Source of the DNA: JAWKTT01 sp041398965 | GTDB lineage: Bacteria; Planctomycetota; Planctomycetia; Planctomycetales; Planctomycetaceae | Length of the DNA: 64,000 bases | Assembly: GCA_041398965.1 (NCBI GenBank) | Contig: JAWKTT010000018.1 | Span: 43,850-107,849, forward strand | Reading direction: 5' to 3' | Made by a program: the position numbers and the translations under genes | Shown: positions 1 through 11,072 of the stretch, one piece after another | How the letters are laid out: the number at the start of each line of letters is the position of its first letter | How positions within the stretch are numbered: position 1 is the first letter of the stretch | The notes under the pieces: model-generated | The model's database searches: none | Seen by the model: the letters and a program-made list of their open reading frames with translations, nothing else | Told to the model about the DNA's origin: nothing

Positions 1-899
1 ATCTCACGATAGCCCCAGCCAGTGAGATCTTTGCCATTGAAAAGGCTCGTGAATCCTTCTTCGGGCTTGAAGTCATCCGGCTCGGTTTCGACATACCCCA
101 GAGTTGCCAATATGGGGCGAATGGCAGCAGCCCACATTGCGTAGCCTTTCGCATTCGGATGCAGCAGGTCGGGAAATTCCTCTTTGCGAGCGTCCCCATT
201 CTCGTCGGCGAAGAGGGGCCAAGTCTCGACGAGCGTGACCTGAGCGTCCCCTTTGACCGCCTCGGCGTAAAGGCTGTTAATCTTGCGAATCTTGTCAGCC
301 GGCCGCTTCTTTGTCGCGGAACTCGGGAAGACCTGACACAACACAATGGGCATCTCGGCATTGTGCTGCTTCAATGCGGCGATGATCAGTTTGAGGTTCC
401 CGGCAATCACCTCCGGCTCGGCCCCTTCTTCCAGATCGTTCGTCCCCATCAGCAGGACGACGCCTGTCGGATTGAGATCGAGCACATCTTCTTGAAGGCG
501 TACCAACATACCGCGCGTTGTGTCTCCACTGATCCCACGATTGGCGACCTTTACTCCCGGAAAGCTCCCTCGCAAGTCGTCGCCCCAGCCTTGGGTGATG
601 GAGTCGCCGAGGAAGACGAGTGACTTCTGATCTTGTTCGACCTTCTTAGCCCAACCGCTTCGTTTGGCCGACCAAAGTTTGGTAAACCAGTCATATCGAC
701 GGATCGGACCTTCACCCGGCAGCCCTTCATCGGTCGCGGGAATCTCCAGACTTTTCGCGACGACAGGAGCATCAGAGACGGGCGGGGCGGCGACTGCTGT
801 CGAACCGCTCCGCTCCTCGGCAGCAACACTCTGCGACATCAAACAACAGCAACTGACCAGCGAGAGAGACCATGCAGCAAATCGAAGACGGCGTGTCAT
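1..899 (-). CDS. SGNH/GDSL hydrolase with C-terminal DUF1080-type domain (3' end beyond window)
   Basis: Translated from the ATG at 897-899 the protein begins MTRRLRFAAWSLSLVSCCCL, a signal peptide ending near VAAEE, so it is exported. The SGNH hydrolase blocks are all visible: block I LVFLGDSITQGWGDD with the nucleophile Ser, the Gly block in VANRGISGDTTRGM, block III MGTNDLEEG, and block V DLLHPNAKGYAMW with the catalytic Asp and His. After this the frame continues into GFTSLFNGKDLTGWGYR, the usual opening of a DUF1080 (3-keto-disaccharide hydrolase/LamG-like) domain, and is then cut by the left edge. In this family SGNH enzymes act as esterases or lipases on carbohydrate esters; the fusion suggests polysaccharide breakdown, but the substrate cannot be read from sequence. 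It is divergent from the next gene. Confidence 0.88.
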   Translation of the reverse strand, partial: MTRRLRFAAWSLSLVSCCCLMSQSVAAEERSGSTAVAAPPVSDAPVVAKSLEIPATDEGLPGEGPIRRYDWFTKLWSAKRSGWAKKVEQDQKSLVFLGDSITQGWGDDLRGSFPGVKVANRGISGDTTRGMLVRLQEDVLDLNPTGVVLLMGTNDLEEGAEPEVIAGNLKLIIAALKQHNAEMPIVLCQVFPSSATKKRPADKIRKINSLYAEAVKGDAQVTLVETWPLFADENGDARKEEFPDLLHPNAKGYAMWAAAIRPILATLGYVETEPDDFKPEEGFTSLFNGKDLTGWGYRE

Positions 900-1091
900 G
901 AGCGAGTCATCCAAAGAGGAAATTCCAGTCCGACGACGATCTTGGACAATCCCCCCGTCCCTTGCAAGCAAACACGACTCCGGAGTTTGCGTTGGCGAGT
1001 GGTGAATACGATAGAAACGACTGGCATTCTCGGCGTGGCATGGGCACAATGATGCTGGAGACTCGATTGTTCGGAACAGGAGCGGGATGTC

Positions 1092-2558
1092 ATGGAGCAT
1101 CGTGAAAAACTCAACCAGTCGGCCCCCCTTGATCGAATTGTGGCTCAAACGAATGCTGACAGATTGGTCGCTCGGCATTCCAGCAACCGACATCGTTGGG
1201 GGCAGCCGGTGCGACACATTGCATTGTCTTTCGGGCGACTCGCTGTTGCCATTTGCTTTCTGCTGGGGATAACGGCTCGTGAAGGTGCGGCCCAGTTTAA
1301 TGGGGGCGGGATCGCGATTGATGCGGAAGGTGTCGTAACCTCTTTCGTCCCGAACGAGTCGCCGCGCGTCCGTGAACGACGAATGAGAGCCTTTGCCGAG
1401 GAGCAACTGTCTGAGGATCTCCGCGTTTCGACACCGCTCCGGAAGGTCTCGTTGAAGCAGTTGGAGATGCAGATTCAGGCGGCAATCAATGCAAAAATGC
1501 CACTCTCCGATGACGTCAAATCCATTTATGGTCTGCAACGTATCGACTACATTTTCGTCGACGCTGAAAAGCTTGATGTCCTCATTGCCGGTCCGGCGGA
1601 AGCGTTCGCCCCCAATGCCGAAGGTCGCATGGTCGGCCTCACGACAGGTCGTCCGACGTTGCGACTCGACGACTTCATTGTCGCACTGCGGGGGATCTAT
1701 CTACGACGCGAGATGATGAGCGTCTCAATCGACCCCGAGCCGAAAAGGCTCGCCGAGATGCAAGCGTATCTGGCCAACAACAGTGTCGTGAATTCCAAAG
1801 CGGAGTCGCTTGAACGGTTTCAAACGCTGGCAAGAATCCTCGGTCTCCAGAACATTACGCTCACCGGAGTGCCGGAGAATTCTCACTTTGCGATAAATCT
1901 GGTGGAGGCAGATTATCGAATGAAGCGGATGGCGATGGGGGTGGACAAGTCCCCTGTCCCACGGATTAAGAGTCACCTGGCTCATGCGAAGCCGGGTGGA
2001 GACTCGTTGCAACGCTGGTGGTTCATTCCCCTTTACGATCCGATCGAGACCGATGCTGCCGAATTGACTTTTCGGCTGTCGGGGCAACGCTGTCAGTTGT
2101 TGGCTCAGCAAGAGTGGGTTGACGCCGCTGGTCGCCGATCCGACGCCACCACCACGCGAGCCTCGACTGAGAAGTTCGCCGAAGACTTCACGAAGTATTT
2201 CGACGATCTTGCCAAGGAGGCTCCGGTCTTCGCCACGTTGCAGAATGAGTTCGACCTTGCTGTGCTTGCGGCGATCCTCAAGTCGCAACGAATTCCACAA
2301 CGGATCGACTGGAAGATGGACCTGTTGCTGAACTCAAACGATATCCCGATGGAGGCGTTTCCCACGCCGAAGTTCGTCCCGTCGGTCGCGATGGGGAAAG
2401 TCACGGCGCGAACGGCAGTCGGAGCGGTTGGCGGCGTCACGCTCAATCCGATGGATGTTGTGGAAAAGGGCTTTGGTCGTACTCAGAGTGCCGCCCTCGA
2501 GGCCGTCCGCGCCAAGGCGACATCAAATCCCTCGAATCGACTTGGATGGTGGGATTGA
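1092..2558 (+). CDS. Secreted DUF1598-type planctomycete protein
   Basis: A 488-residue protein whose hydrophobic stretch at residues about 46-66 (LSFGRLAVAICFLLGITARE followed by GAAQ) looks like a signal peptide with a long, basic n-region; a later start is possible. The body contains MQAYLANNSVVNSKAES, ILGLQNITLTGVPENSHFA and RWWFIPLYDPIETDA, which I recognise as the DUF1598 family, restricted to planctomycetes and of unknown function. No catalytic motif is evident. It stands alone between the divergent SGNH gene and the zinc-ribbon protein gene. Confidence 0.75.
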   Translation: MEHREKLNQSAPLDRIVAQTNADRLVARHSSNRHRWGQPVRHIALSFGRLAVAICFLLGITAREGAAQFNGGGIAIDAEGVVTSFVPNESPRVRERRMRAFAEEQLSEDLRVSTPLRKVSLKQLEMQIQAAINAKMPLSDDVKSIYGLQRIDYIFVDAEKLDVLIAGPAEAFAPNAEGRMVGLTTGRPTLRLDDFIVALRGIYLRREMMSVSIDPEPKRLAEMQAYLANNSVVNSKAESLERFQTLARILGLQNITLTGVPENSHFAINLVEADYRMKRMAMGVDKSPVPRIKSHLAHAKPGGDSLQRWWFIPLYDPIETDAAELTFRLSGQRCQLLAQQEWVDAAGRRSDATTTRASTEKFAEDFTKYFDDLAKEAPVFATLQNEFDLAVLAAILKSQRIPQRIDWKMDLLLNSNDIPMEAFPTPKFVPSVAMGKVTARTAVGAVGGVTLNPMDVVEKGFGRTQSAALEAVRAKATSNPSNRLGWWD

Positions 2559-2681
2559 TCGCAAATCGATCTTGCGTTTCTTGCCGAGTTACCCAAGAAT
2601 CCCCCCATGATGAGTTAGAGCGGTTCGCGCATGGTGTGCGGCTCGATTTGCATTCCCTTCTAATTGAGTGGGATCACAAGG

Positions 2682-3680
2682 ATGTGGTGCCCCCATTGTC
2701 AGGCCGATCTGGCCAGTGAAATCTCTGCCGATGGGCAGTCGATGCTCTGCACCTCCTGTTCGCAGGAGATTCGGAAGGTGTTCGCGCCGAGCCTGCATCC
2801 GGAGACGCAAAACGCTCGCGAGTTACTGAGTCGCTGGGCGTCGGAAGACCTCTTTAGCGACGATGGGGACGCTATACCCGAAGAGCTTCCACCTGTTGCT
2901 CCTGAGATTCCCGTCTCCAAGAGTGCCTCGCCACCACGAACGATCAAGCCCACTCGTGACACCAGTGCCGATGACAAATTCGCAGGTCGCCCCGCTTCTG
3001 GAGACCCGTCGAATCGTGCTCGCCCGGCTCCCGAATCCAGTAAGCCGAAGTTCCGCATCGATTCGGCCCATCCCAGTGAACATGCTCCGGCAACCCCACC
3101 TCGATCAACGCCCCGTCGACCTTCGCAACTGGCAGGAGTCGGCCACGACTCGACTGCTGACCACGAGCATCATCAGACCAATCATCGGGGCAACCACAAG
3201 CAACAACACCATGCTAGTCAAACGTCGAATGGTCGTCGTCATGACTCGGCTCATGCGGTTGTCGGCACGCCACACTTTGACGTCCAACGCTTTGCGCGTC
3301 CCGAAGGTGTCCCCGGAAAAGGGGAGTCCCTTTGGGGGCAACTCCTCGCGTATGCTGGCGTCGCTGTGCTGACGGTTGGAACGGTTCTTGTGTTGTATGG
3401 TCACTTTGGCGGCGTCGAGAATTACTCGTCGACCGGTTGGCTCGTTGCCACCGGTGGCCAGATGCTGCTGATGCTGGGCGTCGTTACGCTTATCTCCGGC
3501 GGGATGCAACAGACAACTCACGAAGTGACCGAACGTGTCCAATACATCGGTGAACGGATGATCCGAATCGAGCAGTCGACTCAGGACATCCTCCGTGGCC
3601 CGCACTTCCTTCGTGACACTTCCGAGGAACAGGTCCCGACCACGCAAACACGCTATCAGGACGACGCCGAACCGTCATGA
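2682..3680 (+). CDS. Zinc-ribbon membrane protein of unknown function
   Basis: I place the start at ATG 2682; a TTG at 2664 in the same frame would add six residues. The N-terminus is a zinc ribbon (MWCPHCQADL, then LCTSCSQEI), followed by about 170 residues of Pro/Ser/His-rich disordered sequence. Two membrane segments lie near the C-terminus (LLAYAGVAVLTVGTVLVLYG and WLVATGGQMLLMLGVVTLIS), separated by a short loop, then a charged helical tail. This layout is common in planctomycetes but has no assigned role. Its stop codon overlaps the 3' end of the convergent truA gene by 6 bp. Confidence 0.65.
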   Translation: MWCPHCQADLASEISADGQSMLCTSCSQEIRKVFAPSLHPETQNARELLSRWASEDLFSDDGDAIPEELPPVAPEIPVSKSASPPRTIKPTRDTSADDKFAGRPASGDPSNRARPAPESSKPKFRIDSAHPSEHAPATPPRSTPRRPSQLAGVGHDSTADHEHHQTNHRGNHKQQHHASQTSNGRRHDSAHAVVGTPHFDVQRFARPEGVPGKGESLWGQLLAYAGVAVLTVGTVLVLYGHFGGVENYSSTGWLVATGGQMLLMLGVVTLISGGMQQTTHEVTERVQYIGERMIRIEQSTQDILRGPHFLRDTSEEQVPTTQTRYQDDAEPS

Positions 3681-4574
3681 TTGGTTCACTCCACCGGCCT
3701 CTTGTGGGTAATGCACCTGCACAAGGTAGAGACCGTGAGCGGGGGCGGTCTCGCCTGCTTGTGAGCGATTCTGTGCCTCAATAATCGTCCGCATGCGAGT
3801 GACGGGCCACTGGCCGATGCCGATCTTGTAGAGTGTCCCGGTGATGGCTCGGACCATGTTGTAGAGAAAACCGTCCGCTTCGACCTCGAACGCCAGAAGT
3901 CGGCTGGAAAGCTCAATCTTCGGTGTCGGTGACCGCGAACCTGTTGGCTCATGCGACGTCTGTTCGCAGTGGGCCGGCGGCGCAGTCGCGGTGTCGGGGA
4001 ACGTCAGGAGAGAACGAGGTTCCCAGCCAGGCCACTGAGCGAGTGGGATGATGCGTGCATCGCGAATCGTGCGGATGCTGGTCGCACGGTTCGGCCAGTG
4101 CGATTCGAAGCAGCGAAAGTCGTGTGTCCCTAACAACGACTGGGCCGCGTCGTGCATCGCAGCGACATCGAGCGACTGTCCGATCCGCCAGGCGTATCGA
4201 CCTAAGAAGGGATCGTTGACCTCACTCAACTGCATGAGATAGCGGTAACGTTTCGAGGTGGCGGAATAGGTGGAATGAAACTCTGCGGGAACCTCACATG
4301 AAGAGAGTACAACAACATCTTCGGGTAACCGAGTCTGCAAGGCACGGCGAAAGCGTTCCGCTGGGATGCTGGATGATGTGAGAAAGTTCGCGACCTGAGC
4401 AAGTGCATGCACCCCGGCATCGGTGCGCCCGGCCGACATCAGACGGACGGACTCTCCGGTCGTTTTGAGGATGGCCTGTTCGACAACCTCCTGTACCGTG
4501 CGGGCGTTGTTTTGCACCTGCCATCCGGCAAACCGCGTCCCATCGTAGGCCAGCCTCAAGGCGATGTTCCGCAT
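3675..4574 (-). CDS. truA: tRNA pseudouridine(38-40) synthase TruA
   Basis: The protein isomerises uridines 38-40 in the tRNA anticodon arm. Hallmarks are the N-terminal LAYDGTRFAGWQVQ, the catalytic aspartate in SAGRTDAGVHALAQ, and the C-terminal FEVEADGFLYNMVRAITGTL. At 299 residues it is longer than the usual 245-270: an insertion of about 40 residues (Pro/Ser/Thr-rich, near residues 180-220) separates the two half-domains just before the FLYNMVR motif. It sits at the 3' end of the leftward gene block that begins with the TonB-like gene and could be cotranscribed with the CNNM gene 147 bp upstream. Confidence 0.95.
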   Translation of the reverse strand: MRNIALRLAYDGTRFAGWQVQNNARTVQEVVEQAILKTTGESVRLMSAGRTDAGVHALAQVANFLTSSSIPAERFRRALQTRLPEDVVVLSSCEVPAEFHSTYSATSKRYRYLMQLSEVNDPFLGRYAWRIGQSLDVAAMHDAAQSLLGTHDFRCFESHWPNRATSIRTIRDARIIPLAQWPGWEPRSLLTFPDTATAPPAHCEQTSHEPTGSRSPTPKIELSSRLLAFEVEADGFLYNMVRAITGTLYKIGIGQWPVTRMRTIIEAQNRSQAGETAPAHGLYLVQVHYPQEAGGVNQS

Positions 4575-4721
4575 AGGTCGAGATCAAGTCGCAAGTAATG
4601 TGGTGGGATGAATTCGGGGGCAGTTCACTCGATGAGTCGAAGTATGTCAGATCAGCCCAAGCCCTGCGACTGCGTCGCTGGGAACGGACCACTTCTCGTG
4701 AAAATATTCGCACCGAAATCG

Positions 4722-5762
4722 TCACGACACCTCATCGCGGGCGACCATTTGGTGGGTGGCTTGCGATGGAGAGAAGAGCTGTTCGATCAGTCCCCGTTCG
4801 CTGACGAGTCCGAGAACAGTACCATCGGGACCAACAACTGCTGCCGTTGTCACAGATTTGGCATGGAGCTGACGCAATGCTTCGAGCTTCGACGAGCCGA
4901 CGGGAAGCCGGGGCATGACTCTCTTGCACGAGGTTAAAGGACGGGTGGTCGTCGCCACCTCCGACACGAGATAGTACGCATACCAGTCGTCGGGGCGTCC
5001 GAGTTGGGCACGGCAGACGGCGACAATCGCCACGCCGTATTTCTTGGCGAAACGTAACACCTCGTCACGATTTGCCGAATCATCAACGCCAAAGACTCGA
5101 GCCGAGGGAGTCATTGTGGTATCGACTGCTTGCGTTGCAATCTGCAAGACCCCGTTCGCCAGGCGACTCTGGGCGGTGGTCAACACTCCCTCGTGATGGC
5201 CATGTCCAAGCATCTGCACCAGTCGACTTCGCCCCAAGAGCAATTCCATCGGGCGACTGACGGTGCCGGAGACCCGCTCCAACAGGCGATTGAGTTGCAC
5301 AAGTGGCCACGTCAGCGGCAGCGTGAGCCAGAAGACTAATCGAAACAACCAGACCTCACGCTCCATTAACGCCATGGGAGACCGGTAGTAGATGTTCTTG
5401 GGCAACAGTTCACCGAAGAGGAAGATGATCGGCGAAACAAAAAGCGTCGCCCCCACTTCGAGCAAGTCGGTTGTGCGACTGAAAAGCCAGACCACACCTA
5501 AGCCAATGGACATGGTGGTGATGTAGTTCGCGATGTTGTTCCCCACGAGTGTCGTTGCGACAAAGTAGGCGGGGTGCCTTGCGAACCATAAGAGGTGCTG
5601 GGCGGCACGCTCTCCAGACTGGGCGTCAATCCCCAACCGGGGGAGACTAAGTCGATAAAACCCAGTCTCCGATCCGCTAAAAAAGGCCGACGCCCTCAGA
5701 CCAACGAGGAACAACCCGACGATCAGCAGTAGTTCCAACCAATCCATGTCCTCTCCGCTCAT
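4722..5762 (-). CDS. CNNM-domain (DUF21) membrane protein with CBS-like C-terminus
   Basis: A 346-residue membrane protein. The N-terminal half carries four hydrophobic segments with the DUF21/CNNM signatures AFFSGSETGFYRLSLPRL, VGNNIANYITTMSIGL and FGELLPKNIYYRSP. The C-terminal half is compatible with a degenerate CBS pair (VDTTMTPSARVFGVDD and TTAAVVGPDGTVLGLVSERG). Family members (CorB/CorC, CNNM, YfjD) are linked to magnesium or cobalt transport; older annotations call them hemolysin-like, which I consider misleading. The adjacent FHA/PQQ and ExbBD genes suggest envelope function, but any link is inference from position. Confidence 0.82.
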   Translation of the reverse strand: MSGEDMDWLELLLIVGLFLVGLRASAFFSGSETGFYRLSLPRLGIDAQSGERAAQHLLWFARHPAYFVATTLVGNNIANYITTMSIGLGVVWLFSRTTDLLEVGATLFVSPIIFLFGELLPKNIYYRSPMALMEREVWLFRLVFWLTLPLTWPLVQLNRLLERVSGTVSRPMELLLGRSRLVQMLGHGHHEGVLTTAQSRLANGVLQIATQAVDTTMTPSARVFGVDDSANRDEVLRFAKKYGVAIVAVCRAQLGRPDDWYAYYLVSEVATTTRPLTSCKRVMPRLPVGSSKLEALRQLHAKSVTTAAVVGPDGTVLGLVSERGLIEQLFSPSQATHQMVARDEVS

Positions 5763-5806
5763 CGTCTCGATTCAATCTGCCGTAGTCCTCGCAACTGCGA
5801 GATCGT

Positions 5807-8800
5807 TCAATTCTTGAGAAGTTCGGTGATCTTGGCGAGGCTACCATCCAGCAGGTTGAGATACAGGTCTGTTCCGACAAGATAGGGGCCAGAGTTGAGT
5901 GCTCCGCCAGATTCGATCGTTTTCTTGACTTCGCCGGTTACTGGATCAAGTGCAAGGAGACGTCCATCGGCGACGGGAACCAGAAGTTGCCCTTCATGCA
6001 ACAACGGGGAACCGGCGAGACTCGAACCATCCAGAGGCAGTTTCCAGAGTTCTCCCAGCGTTGCATCTACTTTGAGGCAATGAAGTGTGCCGTCGCCAGT
6101 CTCGACGAAGACGGTGTCGTTGACCATTTGGATATTGCTGGCGATCGATTTCAGTTGAGCCTTCGCGAACGGTTCGAGTCCCTCGGCCTTCAACAGATGC
6201 AGTGTTCCAGTCGCATCGGCAAGAGCGACCAAGGTGCCGTTGGTCGCTCCCTGCAACAGGACAGGACTTCCGAGCGAGATGGTTGCGGCGGAGTTGAGAA
6301 AGTGACGTGGCGATGACTGATGCCGTATGAGATGGACCGTGCCGTTCTTCAAAACCGCGACACAGTCGGTTGCATTCACGGCGAACACCTGCGACCAGAC
6401 GGCGTCGTCGCCAGCATCGGTCGGCAGCGTGAAGTCTTCGACTCGGGGTTGCCCGGAAGTGATCGAGACCATCGAGAGTCGACCTTTTAGGGGAATGAGA
6501 ACTCGTGTCCCCATTGCCACGGGGGGCGTCTGGGGAACGTCATCCAGAGAGACGAAGCGGTCGATTCGTCCGAGACGATTGAGAATCCACATCTTGGGAT
6601 TGTCACCTCCGGCTGCCACTGCCAATTGCCCCTTGGGCAAGGGGACAGCCACCAGCGGGGTTTTGACCGATTCATCAATGGGCAAGCGTTCCGCTCCGTC
6701 TGACTGAATCCCCCCAGTGGCGAGTCGATCGGCCATGAGTCGAAACACCTGCCCCGCCTCGTTCGCCACAATCATCGAAGAGGCATCGGTCTCGTTGACG
6801 CTCAACGCCAGAACGCGGGCACCGAGCACCACTTGCGTGTCGCTGTCGAGTTCGTCTCGTTCTATTCTTGTGACCGTAACAGCATCGGCGTAGACACTTC
6901 GGCGACCGTTAAACAGTCGACGGTCGATATATTGCAATGGCTGCGAAGCAATGCCGACTGCCACAACTTTCTGATCGGGAGTGAGTCCATCGCCACTGAG
7001 TTGCAAACGACGGACGGCACTGCATGACATCCAGACCTGACGATCTGGTCCGGTCGACAAATAGATCGGACTCTTACGACCATCCGGTTCTTGATAGAAC
7101 GGTCCCAACGAGAGTTTCTCTTGCCCTGGTTCTTCGGACAGAGTAAAGGCCGAAACCATCTCGCCGGAGGAGGGGACGAACAAGTCGCGTCCACGTATCA
7201 CTGGAGGATCAAGGATAAGGCCGGGGACGTTCTGTTTTGCCACTTCGACGATCGGCCCGTCACCCTGCCAGGCGTCAAACAGCCTCAATGTCGCCGTCCC
7301 CTTGGAGGATTCGTTTTGACACATCAACAAGTAGGAACGGGCCGCGAGCAACGGTGTGGCAACCGATCCGAAGGGGTGAGCGGTATAATCCACTCGCACG
7401 CACTCCAACGGGATCAGCGACAGGATGTAGACCATCTCCGCCGCACCTGTGACGATGAGGCGTTGGGGACGATCTTCGCCTTCCATTTGCAAGGGTGTTG
7501 GAGTGGAAATCGCCTGAGCAAACTTCAGTGACGCAGTTCGTTTACCCGTTTGGGCGTCGATCCGAATCAACTCTCCACTCTCGGTTGGAAGAAAGACCTG
7601 TCCACCCAACAGGAGGGGGGCAGAACTCGCCCTGTCGCCAATCGACTGTCGCCAGATGAGTTCCCCAGTATTCTGGTTGACGGAGACCAACTCTTGACGG
7701 CGCGTGTCGAACAACAGCGCCGCACCATTGGCAGTATCGCTGATTGGGAAGAACGGGGTGCGAACACCAATCGATCGTCGCCAGATCGCCTGTCCCGTCG
7801 TCGTGTCGATCCCATAGCAACAGTCTTGGGCCAACGCACAGACCGCTGTCCCCACGGAGACTTCATCTGTTCGACTTCGAGCATGAAACACCGGTGTGAG
7901 TGTCGGCGGGATTGTGGCGACAGCCTCCATGGTTTCGGCATCCGCCTCGTCTTCGTCGCGTTTCACTTGCTTCATTTCGGCCTGCAAGATGCTCGTCAAA
8001 AGAGCCCGCGTTTTGGTGTCGGTTTTGAGTTCCGGATAACGACTCACCAAGTCTCGCCAAGCCTTGATGGCGGCAATGGTGTCCGATTTGTTCAAGCTGG
8101 CAGCTACGGAGTTGTTCGTTTGTTGCTGTGTTTGATACTTGAGGATCGCCGCCTGCGAGGCTCGCTTGGCCTTCTCGATCTGGGCCACCTGTTCCTCGGG
8201 CTTGAGTGCCGCGTCGAGGTTCGCTGCCTTAAAGAGCGTTCTTGCCTTGTCAGAAACCTCCAATAGAGTCGTGGCCTTTTCGATATTGGCTCGCTCGGCC
8301 CCGGCCCGTTCCGCGGCTCCCAGCGCGATGACTCGTGCCCGTTCCGCGATGTTGCCCGCCTGGTCCTCGAAAGGTTTGCCATGCTCAGCGAGGTTTCGCT
8401 TCAACTCGTCGATCTTCTCCAACCCCAGCGGGTAGTCTTTATTCACGAAGACGATTTGGTCCAATTCCGCCATCCCCAGCAAGACGTCGGCATTCTTACG
8501 GAGTTCGTGCTTGGGATAGTCGAGCGTGAACTTTTTGAGGGCTTGGATCGCCTCTCCATACTTCTTGGCCTCGTATGGCTCGGCTCCTTGGGCGAAAGCG
8601 GTCTCGATGTCGGTTCGCGACGCCATGTAATAGAACACAAAGGCGACCAGTGTCAGGATGGCAGCGCCTCCTCCCAGTCCTAGAATCAGAGGGGACCGGA
8701 TCGTGTCCTCTTCGCCCGGACGAACACGACGATGCCGCATCGCTTCGCGAACCTTGCTCCGATCCTTACTCGAACTCCCGCTTGACCGTGAGGGCTGAAG

Positions 8801-9451
8801 CTCGTCCGATCCCGCATCAACCTTCTTTCCGCGATCCGGAGGATCGGCCCCCTTGGAAGAACTTCGACCGGCAGGGGGCGGTGAGTTGTCCTCTTCGTAT
8901 TCGACGAAGTCGTCCCCTTCGTCGTCGAACAGATCGCTTTCGTTCATCGGAGATTCGGCATCTCCGCCGGCAAGTGCCGCAAGGGCATCCCAGCTTGGTT
9001 CGCCCGGAGCGTCTCCTGCGTCCTCTTTCTGTTTCTTTCCTTTGCTCGGTTTTCCTGCAGACGTCTGTTTACCGCGAGCCTCCTTGACCGTTGGTTCGAG
9101 ATCTTCGGCCCCCTTGAGCCCTGTTGTGTCATTCGACTCATTCGCGCTTTCCGGTCCGTCTCCTGGTGCGGTCCGGTAACGGATATCGACCGACCCAAAC
9201 CGGAGCACGTCTCCCCCTTTCAAGGGGGACCGTTGCACAATGGTGCCATTGAGTTCGACCCCTTCGACACCCGCCGCGACAACTTCAAACCCGGTCTTGT
9301 TCCACGAAACCCGAGCGTGCATCATCTCGACCGCATCTTCGTCGACACAAATGTCGTTCGTTCGATGGCTGCCGATCGTAATCGGCTGCTGCTTCGAGAG
9401 TTCATGACGTTCTACGTCACCGGTGAGATAGACTATTTCTAAATGAGCCAT
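5807..9451 (-). CDS. FHA-domain / PQQ-type beta-propeller membrane protein
   Basis: A 1214-residue protein. Residues about 1-95 form an FHA phosphothreonine-binding domain (IGSHRTNDICVDED, ARVSWNKTGFEVV, LNGTIVQRSPL). A low-complexity acidic linker follows to about residue 240, then one membrane helix (LGLGGGAAILTLVAFVFYYM), a TPR-like helical segment (FTLDYPKHELRKNADVLLGM), and from about residue 540 a PQQ-like propeller with repeats such as YGIDTTTGQAIWRRSIG, VNQNTGELIWRQSIG and ALDPVTGEVKKTIE. Topology implies a cytoplasmic FHA and an exported propeller, so it could couple Ser/Thr kinase signalling to the envelope. It follows the second exbD by 48 bp, so it is probably in that operon. Confidence 0.88.
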   Translation of the reverse strand: MAHLEIVYLTGDVERHELSKQQPITIGSHRTNDICVDEDAVEMMHARVSWNKTGFEVVAAGVEGVELNGTIVQRSPLKGGDVLRFGSVDIRYRTAPGDGPESANESNDTTGLKGAEDLEPTVKEARGKQTSAGKPSKGKKQKEDAGDAPGEPSWDALAALAGGDAESPMNESDLFDDEGDDFVEYEEDNSPPPAGRSSSKGADPPDRGKKVDAGSDELQPSRSSGSSSKDRSKVREAMRHRRVRPGEEDTIRSPLILGLGGGAAILTLVAFVFYYMASRTDIETAFAQGAEPYEAKKYGEAIQALKKFTLDYPKHELRKNADVLLGMAELDQIVFVNKDYPLGLEKIDELKRNLAEHGKPFEDQAGNIAERARVIALGAAERAGAERANIEKATTLLEVSDKARTLFKAANLDAALKPEEQVAQIEKAKRASQAAILKYQTQQQTNNSVAASLNKSDTIAAIKAWRDLVSRYPELKTDTKTRALLTSILQAEMKQVKRDEDEADAETMEAVATIPPTLTPVFHARSRTDEVSVGTAVCALAQDCCYGIDTTTGQAIWRRSIGVRTPFFPISDTANGAALLFDTRRQELVSVNQNTGELIWRQSIGDRASSAPLLLGGQVFLPTESGELIRIDAQTGKRTASLKFAQAISTPTPLQMEGEDRPQRLIVTGAAEMVYILSLIPLECVRVDYTAHPFGSVATPLLAARSYLLMCQNESSKGTATLRLFDAWQGDGPIVEVAKQNVPGLILDPPVIRGRDLFVPSSGEMVSAFTLSEEPGQEKLSLGPFYQEPDGRKSPIYLSTGPDRQVWMSCSAVRRLQLSGDGLTPDQKVVAVGIASQPLQYIDRRLFNGRRSVYADAVTVTRIERDELDSDTQVVLGARVLALSVNETDASSMIVANEAGQVFRLMADRLATGGIQSDGAERLPIDESVKTPLVAVPLPKGQLAVAAGGDNPKMWILNRLGRIDRFVSLDDVPQTPPVAMGTRVLIPLKGRLSMVSITSGQPRVEDFTLPTDAGDDAVWSQVFAVNATDCVAVLKNGTVHLIRHQSSPRHFLNSAATISLGSPVLLQGATNGTLVALADATGTLHLLKAEGLEPFAKAQLKSIASNIQMVNDTVFVETGDGTLHCLKVDATLGELWKLPLDGSSLAGSPLLHEGQLLVPVADGRLLALDPVTGEVKKTIESGGALNSGPYLVGTDLYLNLLDGSLAKITELLKN

Positions 9452-9498
9452 GCTGCTCTACAAAGTGGGCAAGTCAATGAAATTGGCAGATCGACAGA

Positions 9499-10431
<933 letters not shown>

Positions 10432-10508
10432 GGTTTACGCGAAGGTAAGTGCGAAGTGACTAGATAGGTCGGAACTCTTTCCGACGTGTGGTATCTCGAA
10501 CTATGTGG

Positions 10509-10958
10509 TTATGACTTGTCTTTCACCGCGATGTAAAACTTGACATTCTCGCGGTCGGTGTCGTTGGCGGCTCGGGCGATCTCTTCCACAAAGCCCGACT
10601 GCACATACCGGTCCGCTTTGATGATGACCATTTCGGGGCTCTTCTCTCGAACGTGAGCCGTCACTTGCTCGGGGGTGCAGGGGTTCTCTCGTTTTCCGTC
10701 CGAGAGGAATGCCGCTGGGGTGCCGTCATCGTCGAAGATGGTGATCATGACGGCGTTCTTTGTTTCGATCCCGGCTCCATGCTTTGCGGTCGGTGGACGC
10801 AGGCTCCCTTCGGGTTTCATCGACGATGTGACCATGAAGAAGATGAGCAACAGGAAGGTGCAGTCAATCATGGGGGTGATGTCCATTTCATCATCCTCAG
10901 GATTCCGCTTCTTCTTTTTTCCACCAAACATGCCGCTCGACATCTCGCTTGCTCCCAA
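10509..10958 (-). CDS. ExbD/TolR-family biopolymer transport protein
   Basis: A 149-residue protein of standard ExbD length. A short basic N-terminus (GGKKKKRNPEDDE) precedes DITPMIDCTFLLLIFFMVTS with the conserved helix Asp, then a periplasmic domain ending in ENVKFYIAVKDKS. It forms the proton-driven stator together with the ExbB-like protein encoded 114 bp upstream. The start at 10958 leaves a short leader; the Met at residue 7 is an alternative. Confidence 0.9.
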   Translation of the reverse strand: MGASEMSSGMFGGKKKKRNPEDDEMDITPMIDCTFLLLIFFMVTSSMKPEGSLRPPTAKHGAGIETKNAVMITIFDDDGTPAAFLSDGKRENPCTPEQVTAHVREKSPEMVIIKADRYVQSGFVEEIARAANDTDRENVKFYIAVKDKS

Positions 10959-11072
10959 TGTGCTCAGTGGTCTCTTCGACTGTGATCTTTCTCGAACAGT
11001 TGAATGCGATTCGCGACGAACAGAACTCCTGTCTTCTGATCCCTCCTCATCAACTCATCTCATTTCGGGCCA